A stretch of DNA of 6,864 nucleotides from Bacteroidota bacterium (GTDB taxonomy: Bacteria > Bacteroidota > Bacteroidia > Bacteroidales > UBA1402). Under the pieces are notes generated by a model. That model saw only the letters and a program-made list of their open reading frames with translations. It searched no databases and was not told the DNA's origin. The position numbers and the translations under genes were made by a program. Below, one piece after another: positions 1 to 6,688 of the stretch (the stretch's first letter is position 1; each line of letters opens with the position of its first letter). Location: contig JAUZOU010000163.1 of the NCBI GenBank assembly GCA_030706285.1, forward strand, positions 1 to 6,864, in the 5' to 3' direction.

Positions 1-1
1 C

Positions 2-352
2 ATTCACAAGAACTGGAAACTGCCGGTCCTGTTCTTCAATGAGATTGCCACCAATTTTGAATTGGTCAAGGAGATCTTTGATACGTTTTCAAAGGAAAAG
101 TACCCGCTCTTTTATCAGTTCCAGGCTGACCTGGATGCTGAGTATGAAAAGGGAGCGATTCGGAAGATGAATGCCCTCGACCTGATATTCAGTGTGTTTT
201 CGCTGAATGTCATGACGTTTATGATGTCACCCATGTTGAAGCTCATCACCAAGTCGTCAGATGCAGACATGGAACAGTTCCTGGAAAAACGGAAGCTTGA
301 AAATATTGAATTGATAATGAACAGTATAAGGCCTTTCCCTGTTGAAAAATAG
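2..352 (+). CDS. TetR/AcrR-family transcriptional regulator, C-terminal part (5' end outside the window)
   Basis: The open frame enters from the left edge and ends at TAG 350-352, leaving 116 residues. The fragment is helical and matches the ligand-binding/dimerisation domain of TetR proteins. It begins with the frequent pattern Leu-Pro-x-x-Phe-x-x-Asn-Glu-Ile (LPVLFFNEIATN) and continues with amphipathic helices and a Met-rich stretch (VMTFMMSPMLKL). It ends in a charged helix (EQFLEKRKLENIELIM). The N-terminal helix-turn-helix is not visible, so the family call rests on this domain and on context. It lies 27 nt upstream of the efflux genes in the same direction. By analogy with E. coli CecR, which heads ybhGFSR, it is probably a drug-responsive repressor of this operon and of itself; that role is inferred. 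A TTG at 62 is in frame but is not a credible start, because coding sequence continues upstream of it. Confidence 0.82.
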   Translation: MHKNWKLPVLFFNEIATNFELVKEIFDTFSKEKYPLFYQFQADLDAEYEKGAIRKMNALDLIFSVFSLNVMTFMMSPMLKLITKSSDADMEQFLEKRKLENIELIMNSIRPFPVEK

Positions 353-379
353 CAATAGGAAAGCCTCTTAAAAGATAGT

Positions 380-1645
380 ATGATGAATACACGATTTCTT
401 ATCTGTTTACTGACCGTCTTTTCCCAATTGTCTGCCGCCTATGGTCAGTTGACGGTCGAAGATTGTCAGGAAAAAGCAAAGGCGAACTACCCTCAGATCA
501 AACAATTTGGCTTGATTCAGCGATCGGCTGAATACAATCTTTCCAATGCTGGAAAAGCCTGGTTGCCGCAAGTATCCCTGTCAGCCAGAGCTACCTATCA
601 GTCGGAAGCGACGTCCATTAATATTCCGGCCATGCACCTGAATATGGGGTTGCCTAAAGACCAGTATCAGGCAGTGGTTGAAGCCAGCCAGCTGATCTGG
701 GACGGTGGCGTGACCAAGTCGCAACAGCAGCTTGTGAAGGCCAGTGCCGCTGTTGAAAAGGAGAAGGTAGAAGTGGAATTGTACACCATCAAAGACAGGG
801 TCAACCAGCTGTTTTTCGGTCTCCTGCTCATTGATGAGCAATTGAAACAGCAGGAAACGCTGCAACATGAACTTAAGATCAGTTATGAACGGACGGTGTC
901 TGCCATGGAAAACGGGGTGGCCAATCAGTCTGACGTGGATGCTGTTAAAGTAGAGATGCTCAACAATGAACAGCGGCGCGTCGAATTGCAGGCTTCACGA
1001 AAATCGTTCCGGGAGATGCTTTCGGCGCTGACCGGCCAGTCCATTCAGGATTCCATTTCATTGGTCAAGCCCTTGCCCGACTATCATAGCGTGCTGACGG
1101 CCGAGGTGAAAAGGCCTGAACTCCATTTGTTCGACAGTCAGTTGAACCTGCTTGAACATCAGGAATCGTTGATCCGTTCAGGCAATTACCCCAAGTTGGG
1201 TCTATTTATCCAAGGTGGTTATGGCAACCCGGGCCTGAATATGTTTAAGGAAGGTTTTTCAGCCTATTATATAGGTGGTATCCGGTTGTCCTGGAACATC
1301 GGCGGATTTTATACCCAGAAAAACAACCTGAATGAACTCCGAAACAGCCGGGATAGGGTGACCGTACAGCGGGAAACCTTCCTGTTTAACAACAACCTGA
1401 CGATGACAAAACAGGACAATGAGATAGAAAAAGCCAGGGAACAATTGCGCCGGGACGATGAAATCATTCAGCTTCGGGAGCACATCAAGCAAGCCAGTGC
1501 CGTTAAGGTGCAGCAAGGTACCCTGACAGTTCCGGATCTGCTCAGGGACATTGACGCTGAAAGCCTGGCCAGAAATCAGAAAAGCGTACACGAAATTCAA
1601 CTGTTGATGACGATCAGCGATTTTAACTACAGCACAAACTATTAA
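380..1645 (+). CDS. TolC-family outer-membrane efflux channel protein
   Basis: This 421-residue protein is the outer-membrane exit duct of a tripartite efflux pump. Residues 1-22 form a Sec signal peptide (MMNTRF, a hydrophobic core, then AAYG before QL). The two OEP repeats follow. The first starts at LTVEDCQEKAKANYPQI (24-40) with a strand around DQYQAVVEASQLIWDGG (94-110), then long helices to about 215. The second starts near PELHLF (246) with strands around GLFIQGGYGNPG and YYIGGIRLSWNIGG (274-309), then helices. The pattern QGTLTVPDLLRDIDAE (379-394) recalls NGVANQSDVDAV (178-189), as expected for the internal repeat. There is no lipobox Cys, unlike NodT/OprM types. The start is ATG 380; ATG 383 directly behind it is equally possible. 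The only purine-rich element (AGGA, 357-360) is too far upstream to choose between them. Length is normal for the family. It is followed after 12 nt by the adaptor gene. Confidence 0.93.
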   Translation: MMNTRFLICLLTVFSQLSAAYGQLTVEDCQEKAKANYPQIKQFGLIQRSAEYNLSNAGKAWLPQVSLSARATYQSEATSINIPAMHLNMGLPKDQYQAVVEASQLIWDGGVTKSQQQLVKASAAVEKEKVEVELYTIKDRVNQLFFGLLLIDEQLKQQETLQHELKISYERTVSAMENGVANQSDVDAVKVEMLNNEQRRVELQASRKSFREMLSALTGQSIQDSISLVKPLPDYHSVLTAEVKRPELHLFDSQLNLLEHQESLIRSGNYPKLGLFIQGGYGNPGLNMFKEGFSAYYIGGIRLSWNIGGFYTQKNNLNELRNSRDRVTVQRETFLFNNNLTMTKQDNEIEKAREQLRRDDEIIQLREHIKQASAVKVQQGTLTVPDLLRDIDAESLARNQKSVHEIQLLMTISDFNYSTNY

Positions 1646-1657
1646 TTTGAAGATACT

Positions 1658-2572
1658 ATGCGATTGAATGAACTTTCTATTCTGGCAGCCGGGCTGTTGC
1701 TATTCACGATGACCTCCTGCAAGCACAGCGACGCGGTGGTAGATGCCTCCGGTACTTTTGAATCGACCGAAATCATTGTTTCACCCGAAACGACCGGCAA
1801 AATACTGCAACTAAATCTGAACGAGGGTGATGACGTTCATGCCGGTGTACAACTTGGACTCATCGATACGACTCAGCTGAATCTGAAAAAGATTCAGCTG
1901 CAGGCTTCCATCCTGGCTGCCCAAAACCGCCGTCCGGATATTCCATCCCAAATGGCTGGACTGAGACAGCAACTGGAAACCGCCAACAAAGAGAAAATCC
2001 GCTTTGAAAATCTGGTTAAAGCCGATGCTGCCAACCAAAAACAGCTGGATGACATTCATGCACAGATCAAGTTGTTGCAAAAACAGCTCAATGCTCAGCA
2101 AACGGCGCTGCGAAGAACTGATAAAAGCATCAGTGACGAGAGTGCCGCGCTTCAATCTCAATTGGATCAGATCAAGGATCAGCTGCAGAAATCGTACATA
2201 ACCAGCCCTGTCGATGGCACCATCTTGGTGAAATATGCGGAAGCCGGTGAACTGGCATCACCGTTGAAACCGTTGTTCAAGGTGGCGAATCTGAACCAGA
2301 TGTACCTGAAAGCGTATCTGACGACCGATCAGTTGTCAACTGTCAAAATGGGACAGACAGTCGACGTTATCGCTGAATTCGGACCGAAAAACATCCGGAC
2401 GTATACAGGTAAAGTAAGTTGGATCTCTTCCAAATCTGAATTTACGCCGAAAACGGTTAGAACCAGGGATGAACGGGCCAGTCAGGTATTTGCCGTCAAG
2501 GTGCTTGTCCAAAATGATGGCTTTCTGAAGATCGGTATGTACGGAGGACTCCGATTCAGCAAACAGAAGTAA
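1658..2572 (+). CDS. HlyD/YbhG-like periplasmic adaptor (membrane fusion) lipoprotein
   Basis: This 304-residue adaptor should bridge the ABC permeases and the TolC channel. The N-terminus (MRLNELSILAAGLLLFTMTSC) is a lipoprotein signal. The hydrophobic stretch 6-17 leads to M-T-S-C, so Cys21 would be lipidated; Met at -3 is a weaker but tolerated lipobox residue. Residues 34-71 form the first half of the biotinyl-lipoyl fold (TGKILQLNLNEGDDVHAG). Residues about 96-178 form a Gln/Lys/Leu-rich coiled-coil hairpin. Residues 179-210 are the second lipoyl half (SPVDGTILVKYAEAGE), and the beta-barrel domain follows. The segment SEFTPKTVRTRDER (260-273) resembles a motif remembered from YbhG/YhiI-type adaptors, and separates it from RND-type adaptors. 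E. coli YbhG is recalled as having a cleaved or anchored N-terminus rather than this lipobox, but that comparison was not checked. It carries an unusual internal hairpin (1874-1900). Confidence 0.92.
   Translation: MRLNELSILAAGLLLFTMTSCKHSDAVVDASGTFESTEIIVSPETTGKILQLNLNEGDDVHAGVQLGLIDTTQLNLKKIQLQASILAAQNRRPDIPSQMAGLRQQLETANKEKIRFENLVKADAANQKQLDDIHAQIKLLQKQLNAQQTALRRTDKSISDESAALQSQLDQIKDQLQKSYITSPVDGTILVKYAEAGELASPLKPLFKVANLNQMYLKAYLTTDQLSTVKMGQTVDVIAEFGPKNIRTYTGKVSWISSKSEFTPKTVRTRDERASQVFAVKVLVQNDGFLKIGMYGGLRFSKQK
1874..1900 (+). repeat. Perfect inverted repeat (11-bp stem, 5-nt loop) inside the adaptor gene
   Basis: CAGCTGAATCT (1874-1884) and AGATTCAGCTG (1890-1900) are exact reverse complements around the loop GAAAA (1885-1889). 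It spans codons 73-81 of the adaptor gene, in the segment QLNLKKIQL. No T-run follows, so it is not a standard intrinsic terminator. A role in mRNA stability or in slowing translation is possible, but so is coincidence. Confidence 0.6.
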
Positions 2573-2589
2573 CAGCTTGAAACGAAGGT

Positions 2590-2594
2590 AGGAG
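2590..2594 (+). promoter_or_regulatory. Shine-Dalgarno-like site for the first ATPase gene
   Basis: AGGAG lies 9 nt before ATG 2604 in the 31-nt gap after the adaptor gene. It is the clearest ribosome-binding match in the window. It supports 2604 as the start, since Bacteroidota genes often lack such sites. Confidence 0.55.
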
Positions 2595-2603
2595 ATAGAT
2601 CAG

Positions 2604-3533
2604 ATGAAATCAGTAACAGTCAACCATATCAACAAGAAATACCAGGCGGTTCAGGCCTTGAACGATGTGAACCTGGCAGTCGATCCGGGAGAAATTTTTG
2701 GAATCATTGGACCGGATGGGGCCGGAAAAACGACGTTGTTCAGGATCCTGACCACGTTGTTGAAGGCTGACAGCGGGACAGCTACGGTAGACGGGCTGGA
2801 TGTGGTCAAAGACTACAAGGCCATCCGCCAACGGGTGGGGTATATGCCGGGCCGGTTTTCCCTGTACCAGGATCTGACGGTCGAAGAGAACCTCCGTTTT
2901 TTTGCCACGATCTTCGACACGACGATAGAGGAAAACTATCACTTAATCAAGGATATTTACCAGCAGATCGAACCGTTCAAAAAACGGATGGCCGGCGCTT
3001 TGTCGGGTGGCATGAAACAAAAGTTGGCCTTGAGCTGTGCCTTGATTCACAAACCAAGCCTGTTGTTTCTGGATGAACCGACCACGGGTGTAGATCCGGT
3101 TTCCCGGAAAGAATTCTGGGAAATGCTGAAACACTTGAAGCAGGAAGGCATAACCATGCTGGTATCGACGCCTTACATGGATGAAGCGAGTCTGTGCGAC
3201 CGAATTGCTTTAATTCAGGAAGGCCGTTTTTTGACCATAGAAACGCCTGCAGCCATTGTCAAAGGATTCAATGGAAGGCTGCTGGCCGTGACCGGAGATG
3301 CCATGCCGCGACTGCTGACCGACCTGCGCACGTGTGAGCAGGTGAAAAGTTGTTTTGCATTCGGTGATACACATCATCTGACGCTAAAGGATGACTCGTT
3401 TGCTGAAGCGGAATTGTCCGGCTGGTTGGAAGAAAGGGGGCATACCAACGTACATGCATTTCCGATAGAGGCTTCCGTAGAGGACTGTTTTATGCAGCTG
3501 TCATCGGCCAATAGCGGAAAAGCGGGTCAATAA
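2604..3533 (+). CDS. ABC transporter ATP-binding protein, equivalent to the N-terminal half of YbhF
   Basis: This 309-residue cytoplasmic ATPase would pair with the next gene product to drive the permeases. Walker A is GPDGAGKT (36-43), the signature is intact (LSGGM, 133-137), Walker B is LLFLD (153-157) with catalytic Glu158, and the D-loop is VD (163-164). Two catalytic positions are altered. The Q-loop reads YMPGRFSLY with Gly83 where Gln is usual, and the switch reads VSTPYMDEA with Pro190 where His is usual. The remembered N-half of E. coli YbhF shares GPDGAGKTT and also lacks the switch His (STSYLDEA) but keeps the Q-loop Gln (YMPQKF). Residues about 220-309 form a C-terminal extension ending in a segment like the YbhF N-half tail (EASVEDCFMQL). 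The protein then stops instead of running on into a second ATPase domain. The start at ATG 2604 follows a good ribosome-binding site. Confidence 0.94.
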   Translation: MKSVTVNHINKKYQAVQALNDVNLAVDPGEIFGIIGPDGAGKTTLFRILTTLLKADSGTATVDGLDVVKDYKAIRQRVGYMPGRFSLYQDLTVEENLRFFATIFDTTIEENYHLIKDIYQQIEPFKKRMAGALSGGMKQKLALSCALIHKPSLLFLDEPTTGVDPVSRKEFWEMLKHLKQEGITMLVSTPYMDEASLCDRIALIQEGRFLTIETPAAIVKGFNGRLLAVTGDAMPRLLTDLRTCEQVKSCFAFGDTHHLTLKDDSFAEAELSGWLEERGHTNVHAFPIEASVEDCFMQLSSANSGKAGQ

Positions 3534-3569
3534 AAACCTGACACCACTTCCACAAACAATACAATAACA
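3534..3569 (+). other. G-poor intergenic leader between the two ATPase genes
   Basis: This 36-nt gap contains a single G and is rich in A and C (for example CACAAACAATACAATAACA directly before the next ATG). It has no Shine-Dalgarno sequence, no hairpin and no TAnnTTTG-type promoter element. It sits where YbhF has the linker joining its two ATPase halves. An unstructured A/C-rich leader could help ribosome binding without an SD sequence; that is inference. Confidence 0.4.
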
Positions 3570-4334
3570 ATGAATCAACATCCAATAGCCCATATGTCTG
3601 ATGACAAGGTGATCGTAGCAGAAGAACTGACTAAGAAATTCGGAGCGTTTACCGCTGTCGACCATATTTCGTTCGAGGTGGATAAGGGTGAAATTTTTGG
3701 ATTTCTGGGTGCCAACGGGGCTGGTAAAACAACAGCCATGCGTATGTTGTGCGGCCTGAGCAATCCGACCTCTGGTAAGGGGTATGTGGCTGGTTTTGAT
3801 ATTGATAAAGAATCTGAATCGGTCAAAAAGCACATCGGGTATATGAGTCAGAAATTTTCCATGTATGAAGATCTGAAGGTCTGGGAAAACATCCGTCTGT
3901 ATGCCGGAATTTACGGCGTTCCGGAAAAGGAAATCGCTCCAAGAACCGACGTCATGCTGACCAATCTTGGTTTCGAGAGTGAAAAGAACACGTTTGTCAA
4001 GCAGTTGCCTCTAGGCTGGAAACAAAAATTATCATTTGCCGTTGCCATTTTTCACGAACCGGAAATTGTGTTTCTGGACGAGCCGACAGGCGGTGTCGAT
4101 CCGGCTTCGCGCAGGCAGTTCTGGGAAATGATTTATCAAGCGGCGGAGCGTGGCATTACTGTTTTTGTGACCACTCATTACATGGATGAAGCAGAATATT
4201 GCAACCGGGTGAGCATTATGGTGGACGGGCGCATCGAAGCGCTTAATACGCCAGCCAACCTGAAACATCAATTCAACGCCCAAACGATGGATGGCGTATT
4301 TCAGAAGCTTGCCCGAAAGGCAGAAAGAGGATAA
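3570..4334 (+). CDS. ABC transporter ATP-binding protein, equivalent to the C-terminal half of YbhF
   Basis: This 254-residue cytoplasmic ATPase is the likely partner of the ATPase encoded just upstream. Walker A is GANGAGKT (47-54), the Q-loop Gln94 is present (YMSQKFSMY), Walker B is IVFLD (166-170) with catalytic Glu171, and switch His203 is present (VTTHYMDEAEYC). The signature is not canonical: LPLGWKQKL (146-154) replaces LSGGMKQKL. The remembered C-half of E. coli YbhF has the matching deviation (LPLGFKQRL) and a similar opening (AKELTKKFG versus AEELTKKFG here). The protein therefore keeps its own hydrolysis residues but presents a weak signature to its partner. ATG 3570 is used here. 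The in-frame ATG 3594 (Met9) is an alternative that would still leave the whole domain, and neither has a ribosome-binding site. The stop lies 3 nt before the first permease gene. Confidence 0.94.
   Translation: MNQHPIAHMSDDKVIVAEELTKKFGAFTAVDHISFEVDKGEIFGFLGANGAGKTTAMRMLCGLSNPTSGKGYVAGFDIDKESESVKKHIGYMSQKFSMYEDLKVWENIRLYAGIYGVPEKEIAPRTDVMLTNLGFESEKNTFVKQLPLGWKQKLSFAVAIFHEPEIVFLDEPTGGVDPASRRQFWEMIYQAAERGITVFVTTHYMDEAEYCNRVSIMVDGRIEALNTPANLKHQFNAQTMDGVFQKLARKAERG
4326..4330 (+). promoter_or_regulatory. Shine-Dalgarno-like site for the first permease gene
   Basis: AGAGG lies 7 nt before ATG 4338, inside the last codons of the second ATPase gene. With a 3-nt gap between the genes, it suggests translational coupling. 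Confidence 0.45.
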
Positions 4335-4337
4335 GAT

Positions 4338-5495
4338 ATGACTATTTCACAGTTCATTCTAACCAAAAAAAAGGAAAGGGCCAGAAACCGACGCGTCTTT
4401 GGGGCCTTTGTCCGAAAGGAATTCAAGCACATCCTGAGGGACAGGTGGACGACAATCATCCTGTTGCTGATGCCCATTCTGATGTTGTTGTTGTTTGGGT
4501 ATGCCCTGAACACGGAAGTCAAAAATGCCAAAATTGCCATCTATGACCCCTCCAATGATGTGGCGACGCGGACGATCATAGACAAGTTGTTTCTCAACGA
4601 CTATTTTGTCATGGACCGGATGTTGACATCAACCGACAGTGTTCAGGCCTTGTTTCAGGAAAACAAGGTTTCGATGGTTGTCGTATTCGGTGAACGATTT
4701 TATGAAAATCTGTTACATACGGGCGATGCCCAGATTCAGCTCATTACCGACGGGAGCGATCCGAACACAGCCGTGATGCTGACTAATTATGCGACAGCCA
4801 TCATTACCTCGGCTCAGCAGGAAATCTTAGGTATCGATAAGCTGCCGTTGCAAGTGAATGTCAATGTGAAGTTGTTGTACAATCCTGGTATGAAAGCCGC
4901 TTACAACTTTGTGCCAGGAGTCATGGGCATGATTTTGTTACTCATCTGTGCCATGATGACGTCCATTTCGATAGCCCGGGAAAAAGAGATGGGGACGATG
5001 GAAGTGTTGCTGGTTTCTCCGGTCAAACCGTTGTATATGATGCTGTCGAAGACAGTGCCTTATTTTGTCCTGTCGGTGATCGATTTGATCATCATCCTGG
5101 TCATTGCCATTTTTGTGATGCACGTTCCGGTGGCCGGAAGCTTTTTCTGGCTCATTGTTATTTCGTTGATTTATATCTTTATGGCTTTGGCACTTGGCCT
5201 GCTCATCTCCTCGTTGGTGCGGTCTCAGGTAGCAGCGTTGCTGATTTCCGGCATGGCACTCATCATTCCGGTCATTTTGCTGTCCGGTATGTTGTTCCCG
5301 TTAGAAAATATGCCATGGTTTATGCAGGCCCTGGCCCAGGTCGTTCCGGCCAAATGGTATATCATGGCTGTCAGGAGTTTGATGATCAAGGGACTGGGTG
5401 TTTCATCCGTAGTGCCTGAACTGGCTGTTCTCACGACGATGGCCGCTGCTTTTATCGGGATTGGTTTAAAAACATTTAAGGACAGATTGGAGTAG
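4338..5495 (+). CDS. ABC-2 type permease, YbhS-like
   Basis: This 385-residue inner-membrane protein is one half of the transport path. A basic N-terminal segment and KEFKHILRDRW (27-37) precede TM1 (about 38-57). A large extracytoplasmic domain follows (about 58-190), then five more hydrophobic segments near 191-213, 240-262, 268-292, 297-320 and 357-377. The cytoplasmic loop AREKEMGTMEVLLVSPV (213-229) is the usual ABC-2 coupling motif. ITDGSDPNTA (136-145) in the outer domain closely resembles the remembered YbhS sequence ITDGSEPNTA. The N-terminus is about 9 residues longer than in remembered YbhS and includes a run of three lysines encoded in an A8 tract (4365-4372). No downstream start would restore the gene if that tract slipped. 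The next permease gene starts 3 nt after the stop, so a heterodimer is expected. Confidence 0.93.
   Translation: MTISQFILTKKKERARNRRVFGAFVRKEFKHILRDRWTTIILLLMPILMLLLFGYALNTEVKNAKIAIYDPSNDVATRTIIDKLFLNDYFVMDRMLTSTDSVQALFQENKVSMVVVFGERFYENLLHTGDAQIQLITDGSDPNTAVMLTNYATAIITSAQQEILGIDKLPLQVNVNVKLLYNPGMKAAYNFVPGVMGMILLLICAMMTSISIAREKEMGTMEVLLVSPVKPLYMMLSKTVPYFVLSVIDLIIILVIAIFVMHVPVAGSFFWLIVISLIYIFMALALGLLISSLVRSQVAALLISGMALIIPVILLSGMLFPLENMPWFMQALAQVVPAKWYIMAVRSLMIKGLGVSSVVPELAVLTTMAAAFIGIGLKTFKDRLE
4365..4372 (+). repeat. A8 homopolymer tract in the start region of the first permease gene
   Basis: Eight consecutive A residues cover codons 10-12 (Lys-Lys-Lys) of the permease gene. Tracts of this length near a start codon can slip during replication or transcription. 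Nothing in a single sequence shows that this one does. Confidence 0.5.
5489..5492 (+). promoter_or_regulatory. Shine-Dalgarno-like site for the second permease gene
   Basis: GGAG lies 6 nt before ATG 5499 and is made from the last two sense codons of the preceding gene, just ahead of its TAG stop. This arrangement fits coupled translation of the two permeases. Confidence 0.45.
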
Positions 5496-5498
5496 ATT

Positions 5499-6611
5499 AT
5501 GTTAAAATACCTCATTGAAAAAGAGTTTAAACAGATTTTCAGAAATCCGGTCTTGCCACGGTTGATTCTGGTCTTCCCGTTCGTGGTGTTGGCTATCTTC
5601 CCCTTGGTGGCCAATTTTGAGGTGAAAGATCTGAATCTCTGTGTTGTTGACAACAGCCATTCGGGAATGTCCGATGAACTAATCCGGAAAATTGTTGCTT
5701 CCGACTATTTCCGGCTGACCGAAACGGCTGCTTCTTACAGAGAAGCATTGAAATATGTGGAGCAAAATCAGGCGGATGTCATTCTGGAAATCCCTGCCGG
5801 TTTTGAACGGGATTTGCTGCGCGAAGGTTCAACTAGTGTCATGATTTCGGCCAATGCGGTGAACGGGGTGAAGGGAAGTATTTGCAATGCCTATCTGTCG
5901 TACATCATTCTGGATTACAACAACCGTATCCGGACGGAGCTGATGCCTGAAAACGATGGTCAGATACAGGGGCATCTTCAGATTGTGCCGCAGTTTCTGT
6001 TCAATCCGGAACTGAAATATCCGTTATTTATGATTCCGGCGTTGATGGTGATGATGCTGACGATGATCTGTGGTTTCCTGCCTGCCTTGAACATTGTGTT
6101 GGAAAAAGAAAAAGGCACCATTGAGCAACTGAATGTCACGCCGGTCAACAAGTTCGTTTTCATTCTTTCCAAACTGATCCCTTACTGGATCATCGGTTTT
6201 GTGGTACTGACCATCTGCTTTGGGGTGGCTTGGCTTTTTTACAGATTGAAACCGGCCGGCAGTTTGCTGACTATATATCTGTTCGTCTCGGTGTTCGTAT
6301 TGGCCTTCTCCGGTTTCGGATTAGTCATCTCAACGTATGCCAACACGCTTCAACAGGCTATGTTCATGATGTTTTTCTTTGTTGTGACGTTCATTTTTCT
6401 GAGCGGATTGTATACGCCTGTGAGCAATATGCCAAGATGGGGCAGGGTCATCAGTGTGTTCAGTCCGCTGAAATACCTGATGGAGGTCATGCGGTTAGTC
6501 TACCTGAAGGGCAGCGGTTTTCAGGAAATGACGGGACAATTCATGGCCTTATGCGGCTTTGCCGTGTTGTTCAACGGCTGGGCTGTGCTCAATTACAGGA
6601 AGCAACGTTAA
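5499..6611 (+). CDS. ABC-2 type permease, YbhR-like
   Basis: This 370-residue inner-membrane protein is the likely second half of the permease pair. KEFKQIFRNPVLPR (8-21) leads into TM1 (about 21-40). An extracytoplasmic domain spans about 41-175, then five further hydrophobic segments lie near 176-199, 228-248, 254-278, 285-304 and 345-363. The loop LEKEKGTIEQLNVTPV (201-216) is the ABC-2 coupling motif, and LSGLYTPVSNMPRW (301-314) matches the conserved LSG-x-x-x-P-x-x-NMP segment of the family. The part of the outer domain matching ITDGSDPNTA in the first permease is diverged (ISANAVNGVKGS, 116-127), so the two chains are not interchangeable. It resembles remembered E. coli YbhR in layout and in its YLKD/YLKG segment near the C-terminus. 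The C-terminus is basic (NYRKQR), placing it in the cytoplasm. It is the last gene of the operon. Confidence 0.93.
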   Translation: MLKYLIEKEFKQIFRNPVLPRLILVFPFVVLAIFPLVANFEVKDLNLCVVDNSHSGMSDELIRKIVASDYFRLTETAASYREALKYVEQNQADVILEIPAGFERDLLREGSTSVMISANAVNGVKGSICNAYLSYIILDYNNRIRTELMPENDGQIQGHLQIVPQFLFNPELKYPLFMIPALMVMMLTMICGFLPALNIVLEKEKGTIEQLNVTPVNKFVFILSKLIPYWIIGFVVLTICFGVAWLFYRLKPAGSLLTIYLFVSVFVLAFSGFGLVISTYANTLQQAMFMMFFFVVTFIFLSGLYTPVSNMPRWGRVISVFSPLKYLMEVMRLVYLKGSGFQEMTGQFMALCGFAVLFNGWAVLNYRKQR

Positions 6612-6688
6612 AGTAGGACTGCCGGAAAGCAAAACGGTGCTCCATGGTGACGTTGGCTGACTGCCTTTACAAGAGCCTCCCTCCAAAA

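Noticed and set aside
62..352. Short gene starting at TTG 62
   Set aside because: The same frame is open to the left edge and reads as TetR ligand-binding domain before position 62, so this is the tail of a larger gene.
2164..2182. Repeated GGATCAG in the adaptor gene
   Set aside because: It encodes a heptad-like DQIKDQL segment of the coiled coil; the short direct repeat follows from the protein pattern.
3534..3569. Possible internal promoter between the two ATPase genes
   Set aside because: No TAnnTTTG or -10/-35-like pair is visible in the 36-nt gap, and the genes need matched expression.
5225..5653. 142-codon - strand open frame opposite the junction of the permease genes
   Set aside because: It lies antisense to two clearly conserved membrane proteins, has no recognisable domain, and its composition is what the complement of such genes gives.
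6230..6616. 128-codon + strand open frame overlapping the second permease gene
   Set aside because: It is a shifted frame of the conserved C-terminal half of the permease; its product shows no domain or signal.
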